From positions 1-6,941 of the forward strand of contig DXIA01000026.1 of NCBI GenBank assembly GCA_019113125.1: DNA of 6,941 nt, read 5' to 3'. Below the pieces are notes generated by a model, which saw nothing but the letters and a program-made list of their open reading frames with translations, searched no databases and was not told the origin of the DNA. The position numbers and the translations under genes were made by a program. Shown here in pieces: positions 1 through 5,156 of the stretch (positions within the stretch are counted from its first letter, which is position 1; each line of letters begins with the position of its first letter). The stretch comes from Candidatus Pygmaiobacter gallistercoris. Its GTDB lineage: Bacteria > Bacillota > Clostridia > Oscillospirales > Ruminococcaceae.

Positions 1-236
1 CGGCTGCGGCGTCAAACCACCTCGACAACCACAAAGGGTGCCTTCGGTGCTTTTCCTTGCACCCGCATCAAAATCGACCTTTTTACGGTGCTTTGCAGTT
101 CTGCCTCAGAATTTTGGATGGAGAAAGTGCAAAGAGCGGCCCCCCAAGCCTTGGTGGCTTGGGGGCCACTCTGAGTGCTTTCTACGCCAAAAGTCTACGG
201 CAGAACCGTTGTTTTCTTATCCTGCCACACCTACTG
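1..236. other. Non-coding segment that interrupts ogt, probably inserted or recombined
   Basis: No recognisable protein is encoded here on either strand. The segment begins where similarity to the Ogt family stops (about position 235) and runs off the left edge. It contains a long imperfect palindrome (98-206, listed separately), two direct copies of CGGTGCTTT (45-53 and 86-94) and a short GGTGC/GCACC inverted repeat (46-50 with 59-63). The short plus-strand open frames read as low-complexity translations of GC-rich DNA. I translated the minus strand across 1-90 looking for the missing Ogt C-terminus (PCHRV active site) and did not find it. Abrupt loss of a gene at the edge of a palindromic non-coding block suggests a MITE-like or other repeat insertion, or a deletion joined to one. 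The left boundary, any target duplication and the copy number cannot be seen from this window. Confidence 0.4.
98..206. repeat. 109-bp imperfect palindrome (long hairpin)
   Basis: The left arm (98-150) and the reverse complement of the right arm (156-206) align with about 41 identities over some 55 columns. Shared blocks are GTTCTGCC, AGA, TTTTGG, AGAAAG, AGAG, GG and CCCCCAAGCC. The apex is a 10-bp perfect stem, CCCCCAAGCC with GGCTTGGGGG, around the loop TTGGT (151-155). Read as minus-strand RNA, one arm mismatch becomes a U-G wobble, so the fold is slightly better in that orientation, which is also the direction of ogt transcription. No clear U-run follows the stem on either strand, so it does not look like a simple intrinsic terminator. 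It could be a MITE-like element, a REP-type palindrome or a structured RNA. I cannot assign a family. Confidence 0.7.
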
Positions 237-393
237 CCTGTTCCAGCACCGCCGTTTGGCCCGCCGCCGCATCCCCCGCGAGGCCGCGGGCGTAGTACCG
301 CTGCCCGCAGAACCAGGCGCCGGTCAGCCCGCGCGCCTCCGCCGCCAGCAGCATCCGGCCCAGCGGCGTTTCGCAGTAGCAGAAGGTCTGCAT
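217..393 (-). pseudogene. ogt: Truncated O6-alkylguanine-DNA alkyltransferase (Ogt), N-terminal remnant
   Basis: Intact Ogt directly reverses O6-alkylguanine by moving the alkyl group to its own active-site cysteine. The 58-residue frame opens MQTFCYCETPLGRMLLAAEA and continues with GLTGAWFCGQRYYA, the usual opening of this family (S/TPLG...L...GLTGLWF.GQ.Y). Similarity runs to about residue 53 (VLEQA), just before the expected W-L-D segment, and then gives five unrelated residues and a TAA. Family members are about 150-175 residues long, so roughly two thirds are missing, including the helix-turn-helix and the PCHRV cysteine; the remnant cannot be an active repair protein. The ATG at 391-393 is chosen because a G-rich Shine-Dalgarno (reads GGGGGAG, about 398-404) lies four bases upstream and the conserved N-terminus starts there. 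Longer in-frame starts upstream would overlap the promoter. The break coincides with the palindromic segment on the left. Confidence 0.75.
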
Positions 394-427
394 TCTTCTC
401 CCCCCCGTTTTAAGGCGAATTTTTTCC

Positions 428-436
428 ATTGTAGCA
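428..436 (-). promoter_or_regulatory. Extended -10 promoter of the ogt remnant
   Basis: On the minus strand the sequence reads TGCTACAAT, an extended -10 (TGn followed by a five-of-six match to TATAAT). No good -35 is visible 16-18 bp upstream, which is usual for extended -10 promoters. Transcription would begin near 421, giving a leader of about 30 nt before the ogt ATG. It lies downstream of the psuG terminator, so ogt had its own promoter, and this promoter now points into the palindrome. Confidence 0.5.
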
Positions 437-462
437 CATTTTGCCCCCCTTTGCACCCGCGC

Positions 463-499
463 AAAAAAGCCGCTGCCACATTGAGGTGTGGCAGCGGCT
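463..499 (-). terminator. Intrinsic terminator of the psuK-psuG unit
   Basis: Reading on the minus strand, a perfect 13-bp stem (AGCCGCTGCCACA at 468-480 in plus orientation, pairing with 487-499) closes a six-base loop (481-486) and is followed directly by a run of six T (463-468). It starts 14 bases after the psuG stop codon. This is a textbook rho-independent terminator and separates the psu genes from the ogt remnant. Confidence 0.93.
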
Positions 500-513
500 C
501 TTTGCGATTCTGT

Positions 514-1431
<918 letters not shown>

Positions 1432-1507
1432 CGTTGATTCCTTTCTTGCTATAAATTATTTTTATCTTGTCCCGTGGGTATTGCGGGCGGAAAACGACCC
1501 TGCCGGC

Positions 1508-2629
1508 TTACTCCTGCTCGACGACAAGCCGGTCCCGGCTCACCGTGTCCCAGACGCTCTGGGCGCTGATGTTCGGGTTGATGGTGTTCTGGTGGGCGAT
1601 CGCCATCCGGGCCGCCGCGGTGGAAAAGAGCATCGTCTCCTCCTCCGAGAGCCCCTGCAGCTGGGCGTAAACCAGACCGCCGACAAACGCATCCCCCGCG
1701 CCGGTCGCATTGACCACATTCTGCACCGGCTCTCCCCGCACCCGCATGGCGCGGCCGGAGCGGTCCATGCAGTAGCAGCCCTCCTTGCCCATGCTGACCA
1801 TGATCCGGGAAAGGCCCTGCCCGATCAGCTTTTTACAGGCCGCCCGCAGCGAGGCGGGACCGTCGATCTTCATGCCGGCGATGATCTCGGTCTCGATCCG
1901 GTTGGGCTTGAAGGTGTGGCATCCGGCCATGCCGCCCACCAGCTTGCGGGCGTAGCTGGTGCTGACCGGATCGATAAAGACCGGAATCGTTCCGCCGTAG
2001 GTCTCGCAGACATACCGCAAAATCTCCTCGGGCAGCCCCGCGTCCATCACGATCACCGAGGCCCCGGCGAGCATCCGATACCTCGCCTTGAGAAACTCCA
2101 CACTCATCTGCTGCAGCACCCGCATATCCGAGAGGGCCAGCGCCATCTCGCCATCCGCGTCGTGCAGCGACAGGTAGGTGGAGGAGCTGGCATGCTCGGC
2201 CACCATAAAGCCGCTGGTGTCGATCCCGGCCGTCTCACATTCGTGGCGGATCTTCTGCCCGTAGAGATCATCCCCGATCACGGTGATCAGCTTGACCGAG
2301 CAGCCCATCCGGGCGGCATTTTCACAGATGTTGTGGGTCACTCCGCCGACCGAGGTGCTGATGCAGCCGGGATTCGAGTCCTCCATGACCAGTTTTTCCC
2401 GGCTCTTTCCCATCAGGTCGATGTTCGCCGCCCCAATCCCGACCACATACCGCTCCTCCTCCTCGGCGAGGACATAGCCCTTGCCGAGAATGTACCCCTT
2501 TTTCGAGAGATTTGCCAGATGTACCCCCACCGAAGAACGGGTAATGCCCAATCGCTGTGCGATCTCCGCCTGCGGCAGCATTGGATTTTTGCGCAGCAGA
2601 TCCATGATCTGTCGTTCCCGCTGGGTCAT
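1508..2629 (-). CDS. psuK: PfkB-family pseudouridine kinase with N-terminal winged helix (PsuK)
   Basis: Predicted to phosphorylate pseudouridine to pseudouridine 5'-phosphate with ATP, the substrate of the neighbouring PsuG. Residues 1-55 form a winged helix-turn-helix: QRERQIMDLLRKNPMLPQAE, then IAQRLGITRSSVGVHLANLSKKGYI, with the HTH at about 20-41. The ribokinase-like domain starts near 61 (VVGIGAANIDL, with D71 a likely substrate ligand). It carries the PsuK-type motif GGVTHNICENAARMG at 95-109 and the PfkB signature NATGAGDAFVGG, with catalytic D313 at the end of GAGD. At 373 residues it is about 60 longer than E. coli PsuK (313), and the excess is the DNA-binding domain, as in E. coli YeiI. 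The ATG is preceded by AGGGGG at seven bases. The kinase call rests partly on the psuG neighbour; without it another nucleoside or sugar substrate would be possible. The HTH suggests a regulator that also senses or phosphorylates the substrate. Confidence 0.9.
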   Translation of the reverse strand: MTQRERQIMDLLRKNPMLPQAEIAQRLGITRSSVGVHLANLSKKGYILGKGYVLAEEEERYVVGIGAANIDLMGKSREKLVMEDSNPGCISTSVGGVTHNICENAARMGCSVKLITVIGDDLYGQKIRHECETAGIDTSGFMVAEHASSSTYLSLHDADGEMALALSDMRVLQQMSVEFLKARYRMLAGASVIVMDAGLPEEILRYVCETYGGTIPVFIDPVSTSYARKLVGGMAGCHTFKPNRIETEIIAGMKIDGPASLRAACKKLIGQGLSRIMVSMGKEGCYCMDRSGRAMRVRGEPVQNVVNATGAGDAFVGGLVYAQLQGLSEEETMLFSTAAARMAIAHQNTINPNISAQSVWDTVSRDRLVVEQE

Positions 2630-2645
2630 GTCGCATCCCCCTTTC

Positions 2646-2669
2646 TAAGCTTTTGCTTATTTGTTAAGC
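2646..2669. promoter_or_regulatory. Candidate operator: TAAGC-N4-GCTTA-N5-TAAGC repeat ahead of psuK
   Basis: Three copies of one pentamer alternate in orientation: TAAGC at 2646-2650, GCTTA at 2655-2659 and TAAGC at 2665-2669. They make two overlapping inverted repeats with spacers of four and five bases. The array sits in the psuK leader, just downstream of the candidate -10 and some 17 bases before the start codon. A dimeric winged-helix protein commonly binds such half-sites, and PsuK itself carries that domain. Binding here would block transcription of psuK-psuG. The repeats are directly visible; the role is inferred. Confidence 0.45.
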
Positions 2670-2677
2670 ATTTATAT

Positions 2678-2706
2678 ATATTAATCCTTTTTCCCGGCTG
2701 CGTCCA
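2678..2706 (-). promoter_or_regulatory. Candidate promoter of psuK-psuG
   Basis: On the minus strand TGGACG (2701-2706; four of six matches to TTGACA) is followed after 17 bases by TAATAT (2678-2683; four of six matches to TATAAT), in a strongly AT-rich stretch. The predicted start is near 2671, giving a leader of about 40 nt that contains the pentamer repeats. The match is modest, and overlapping TATATA/TATAAA alternatives exist a few bases further on. Confidence 0.4.
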
Positions 2707-2769
2707 TTCGCAGAATTTACGATTTTGAAAATGGTTTTTTGCTGTTTTATACAAGGGGCAAACCGCCGT

Positions 2770-2799
2770 TTGCGGCGGGCGGCAAAAGGGTGGTATAAT
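2770..2799 (+). promoter_or_regulatory. Promoter of prdX with palindrome over the -35 region
   Basis: A perfect TATAAT lies at 2794-2799. The best -35 is TTGCGG (2770-2775) with 18-bp spacing, weak in its second half. A perfect inverted repeat, CCGCCG-TTTG-CGGCGG (2763-2778), covers the -35 box and could be a regulator site or chance in GC-rich DNA. Transcription would begin near 2806, leaving a leader of about 28 nt. Confidence 0.6.
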
Positions 2800-2820
2800 G
2801 GGCATCACAAAGGGGATTTG

Positions 2821-2827
2821 AGGAGGG
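2821..2827 (+). promoter_or_regulatory. Shine-Dalgarno of prdX
   Basis: AGGAGGG lies six bases before the ATG at 2834, a near-perfect anti-16S match that fixes the start of this gene. Confidence 0.85.
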
Positions 2828-2833
2828 AGTAGC

Positions 2834-3367
2834 ATGGAGGTTGTTACCGGGCGGCCGCTTGAGGACGCCGGCCGGGCGGCGGTGGAGCTGCGGGCCTATG
2901 ATCTGCTGGACCGGCTGGGGATTTCCTATCAGCGGGTGGATCATCCGCCGGCGCTGACGATGGAGGACTGCGTCTCGATCGGACAGGCGCTGGCTGCGCC
3001 GGTGTGCAAGAATCTGTTTCTCTGCAACCGGCAGAAGACCGCGTTTTACCTGTTGCTGATGGAGGGGGAAAAGCCCTTCAAGACCAAGGAGCTTTCCGCC
3101 CAGCTCGGGATCGCGCGGCTGAGCTTTGCCGGCGAGGAGGCGATGGTCCAGCTGCTGGGGGTGCATCCCGGCAGCGTCAGCCCGCTGGGGCTGGAGAATG
3201 ACCGGGAAAAGAAGGTGCAGCTGGTGATCGACCGGGCGCTGCTGCAGCGGGACCGGATCGGCTGCCACCCCTGCCGCAACACCAGCACGGTGGGCTTTTC
3301 CACCGACGATTTTCTGCACAAGCTGCTGCCCGCACTCGGGCATCCGCCGGTCTTTGTCCGGCTCTGA
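2834..3367 (+). CDS. prdX: Prolyl-tRNA editing protein (YbaK/PrdX family aminoacyl-tRNA deacylase)
   Basis: Free-standing trans-editing domain, related to the insertion domain of bacterial prolyl-tRNA synthetase. Family members in the ProXp-ala/PrdX group hydrolyse mischarged Ala-tRNA(Pro) in the cytoplasm and so protect translation fidelity. The 177-residue length is about the family norm (160-175). Visible markers are YDLLDRLGISYQRVDHPPA at 22-40, the conserved lysine K59 in PVCKNLFLCN (probably the functional lysine of this fold), FKTKELSAQLG, the GVHPGSVSPLGLEND signature in the middle, and the C-terminal CHPCRNTSTVGFSTDDF characteristic of the PrdX branch. It has its own promoter and strong ribosome binding site, is divergent from psuK and ends at a bidirectional terminator, so it is probably monocistronic. 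The assignment is firm at family level; Ala-tRNA(Pro) as substrate is by family analogy. The gene symbol varies between databases (prdX, proX). Confidence 0.9.
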   Translation: MEVVTGRPLEDAGRAAVELRAYDLLDRLGISYQRVDHPPALTMEDCVSIGQALAAPVCKNLFLCNRQKTAFYLLLMEGEKPFKTKELSAQLGIARLSFAGEEAMVQLLGVHPGSVSPLGLENDREKKVQLVIDRALLQRDRIGCHPCRNTSTVGFSTDDFLHKLLPALGHPPVFVRL

Positions 3368-3382
3368 GTCTGGGATAAAAAC

Positions 3383-3417
3383 AGGACGCCGTCCCGATGG
3401 CATCGGGACGGCGTCCT
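3383..3417. terminator. Bidirectional intrinsic terminator between prdX and the lipoprotein gene
   Basis: GGACGCCGTCCCGATG (3384-3399) is perfectly complementary to 3401-3416, with an extra A-T pair at the base; after opening the apex the loop is about five bases. On the plus strand the stem is followed by TTCTCTTTAT; on the minus strand by TGTTTTTAT, so it can serve both converging genes. The flanks GGGATAAA (3372-3379) and TTTATCCC (3422-3429) are also complementary, extending the symmetry into the last codons of the minus-strand gene. Confidence 0.92.
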
Positions 3418-3422
3418 TCTCT

Positions 3423-4997
3423 TTATCCCCTGCGCGCGGCGGTGAGGTCGAAGACCGGGCCGAACGGGTCGACCACCACCCCCTGCAGATCCGCGCTGAG
3501 ATAGCAGGTATTGGTCTGGAAGGCGAGCGGGGCCACCGCCGCATCCTCCAGAATCCGGCGCTCGGCGGCGCTCCAGCTCTGCTGCTGGACGGCCGAATCG
3601 GTCGAGGTCTGGCCCTGCCGCACCAGCTGGTCATAGGTCTCGCTGTGATACTGCGCAACGTTGGTCTGCGCCGGGGAGAGGAACCGGGAGAGCAGATTCT
3701 CCGGCCCGGAACCGGTCATGGTCAGCGGCAGCAGCGCGAGATCGTAATCCCCCTCCTCCACCCGGGCGGTGAGCTCCTCGAGCGGGAGGCGCTCGATCGA
3801 AAAGTAGGCGGCAAGGCTGCGCTGCCAGCGCTGGTTGATGAGGGTGTACAGCGTGTCCCAGGGCGTCTTGTCGGGGATCAGGACCTTGAGACCGGACAGC
3901 CGCTCCACCCCGAGCTCGCTCAGCCCCCGGCGGTAGAGCGCATAGCACTGGCTCTCCGCCCGGCGGGGCAGAAGATCGCCGACCAGCGCCCGCCAGCCGG
4001 TCCCGTCGATCAGCTGCGCCCCGCCCGGCACCAGCCCCTGCGCCGGGCTCAGGCCGGGACACTCTGCGAGATCTTCCGCGCTCAGCTGTGCGCTCGCCGC
4101 GAGCGCCTGCCGGATCGAGAGATTCTGCAGCAGCGCATCCGAACAGTTGAAGACCAGGGTCCAGGTCGTCGTCTCAAAGCTCAGCGCCCCGGCGGTCGGC
4201 TGTTCCCCTTCCCCGTTTGACAGCGCGCTGTCCTGCTCCCCGGCCTCAAATCGCTCCATGGCCGTCTTGGTCCCGTCGTCCGGCACCAGCCGGATCCGGT
4301 TGACCATGCTGCCGTCCTGCGTCTCCCGGCGCAGGGTCAGGCCGTTTTCCTCGCTCCAGGAGGTCGCGCGAAAGGCGCCGTTGCCCAGAATATTCTCCAG
4401 CGTCAGCCCGTAGGCGCCGGAGGTCGACTCAAAAAATTCCTCGTTGCAGGGCATCGCGGCAGCGGTGGCGAGTTTCGCCAGCAGCCCGTCGTCCGGCGAC
4501 ACCAGGGTGATCTCGAGCACCGTGTCCGAGACCGCCCGCACCCCGAGCTCCTCCGGCGGCAGGGACCCGGCGGCCACCTGCTGCGCATTGACGATCGAGA
4601 AAAAATTCGACGCGGCGGTCGATCCGGTGGCGGGGTCGAGCACCCGCCGCAGCGCAAAGACATAATCCGCGGCGGTCACCGGCGCCGGGATCTCATCCCC
4701 GTCGCTGAACCGGTCCTCCGGATCGAGGGTGAAGGTGTAGACCAGCCCGTCGGCGCTGACCTCGGTGCTGAGCGCCCGGTCCGGCTGCGGCGTTCCGTCC
4801 GCATCCAGCCGATACAGGCCGGCGAACAGATTCTTTGCCGCCGTCAGTTCCGCCGGGGTGGACGCGAGCTGTGGATCCAGCGTCGTGATCGCATCCTGGG
4901 TATAATAGATAAAATTGACATTCTCTTTGCCGCAGCCCGCAAGCAGCCCCAAACAGAGGACTGCCGCGGCGAAACACCCGGCAAGCCGCTTTGCCAT
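3423..4997 (-). CDS. Family 5 extracellular solute-binding lipoprotein (OppA/DppA-like)
   Basis: Predicted membrane-anchored binding protein of a peptide/nickel-type ABC importer. The 524-residue product opens with a lipoprotein signal: a basic MAKR, a hydrophobic stretch at 6-19 and the lipobox LAGC with the lipidated cysteine at C22. The mature part has family hallmarks: TQDAITTLDPQLASTPAE at 33-50, NLFAGLYRLDADGTPQPDRA at 56-75, and YTFTLDPEDRFSDG followed by PVTAADYVFALRRVLDP at 87-122. The length is normal (about 500-600). The start at 4995-4997 is chosen over an in-frame ATG 36 codons upstream because AAGGGAG lies seven bases before it and the signal peptide begins there. A small hairpin (5014-5028) sits just upstream of the ribosome binding site. 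No permease or ATPase genes are adjacent, so it is an orphan binding protein that may serve a transporter encoded elsewhere. The ligand is unknown; oligopeptides are the default guess. Confidence 0.88.
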   Translation of the reverse strand: MAKRLAGCFAAAVLCLGLLAGCGKENVNFIYYTQDAITTLDPQLASTPAELTAAKNLFAGLYRLDADGTPQPDRALSTEVSADGLVYTFTLDPEDRFSDGDEIPAPVTAADYVFALRRVLDPATGSTAASNFFSIVNAQQVAAGSLPPEELGVRAVSDTVLEITLVSPDDGLLAKLATAAAMPCNEEFFESTSGAYGLTLENILGNGAFRATSWSEENGLTLRRETQDGSMVNRIRLVPDDGTKTAMERFEAGEQDSALSNGEGEQPTAGALSFETTTWTLVFNCSDALLQNLSIRQALAASAQLSAEDLAECPGLSPAQGLVPGGAQLIDGTGWRALVGDLLPRRAESQCYALYRRGLSELGVERLSGLKVLIPDKTPWDTLYTLINQRWQRSLAAYFSIERLPLEELTARVEEGDYDLALLPLTMTGSGPENLLSRFLSPAQTNVAQYHSETYDQLVRQGQTSTDSAVQQQSWSAAERRILEDAAVAPLAFQTNTCYLSADLQGVVVDPFGPVFDLTAARRG

Positions 4998-5004
4998 CGG
5001 ACAA

Positions 5005-5011
5005 CTCCCTT
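5005..5011 (-). promoter_or_regulatory. Shine-Dalgarno that sets the lipoprotein start
   Basis: The minus strand reads AAGGGAG, seven bases before the ATG at 4995-4997. It decides the start in favour of the signal peptide methionine; no comparable site precedes the upstream in-frame ATG at 5103-5105. Confidence 0.75.
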
Positions 5012-5039
5012 CCGGTCCCAAAGAGACCTTTTCCTTCCA

Positions 5040-5070
5040 ACTATAGAACGCCGGACGCGGCGAATTTGAA
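5040..5070 (-). promoter_or_regulatory. Candidate promoter of the lipoprotein gene
   Basis: On the minus strand TATAGT (5040-5045; five of six matches to the -10) is preceded after 19 bases by TTCAAA (5065-5070; four of six matches to the -35). A very AT-rich tract (about 5071-5103) lies upstream and could act as an UP element. The spacing is longer than ideal. The spacer contains the short inverted repeat CGCCG/CGGCG (5050-5063). Confidence 0.4.
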
Positions 5071-5112
5071 ACAGGACCTTGAAAAAATAACAAAAAATTT
5101 TGCATTCGACAT

Positions 5113-5144
5113 CAAAAGGACGGCGGCCCAACCTGCGGCCGCCG
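5113..5144 (-). terminator. Intrinsic terminator of glnN
   Basis: On the minus strand an 8-bp perfect GC stem (CGGCGGCC with GGCCGCCG; 5137-5144 and 5121-5128) with an eight-base loop is followed by TCCTTTTG. It begins 12 bases after the glnN stop codon. The T-run is short, so termination may be incomplete, but position and stem fit. It separates glnN from the lipoprotein gene. Confidence 0.75.
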
Positions 5145-5156
5145 CTCTCTCATTGA

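Noticed and set aside
98..206. Retron msr-msd RNA
   Set aside because: The long hairpin is suggestive, but no reverse transcriptase gene and no recognisable a1/a2 arrangement are present.
98..206. Intrinsic terminator for ogt or a gene to the left
   Set aside because: No U-run follows the stem on either strand and the arms are far longer and less perfect than the other terminators here.
1503..1532. CCGGCTT/AAGCCGG inverted repeat spanning the psuK stop codon
   Set aside because: Only a 7-bp stem with a 16-base loop and no T-run, so too weak to call a terminator or attenuator between psuK and psuG.
2747..3658. 303-codon minus-strand open frame across prdX and the end of the lipoprotein gene
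   Set aside because: It spans a convergent gene junction and a strong terminator and encodes nothing recognisable.
4998..5105. 36-residue N-terminal extension of the lipoprotein
   Set aside because: It would bury the signal peptide and overlap the candidate promoter; the internal ATG has a proper Shine-Dalgarno.
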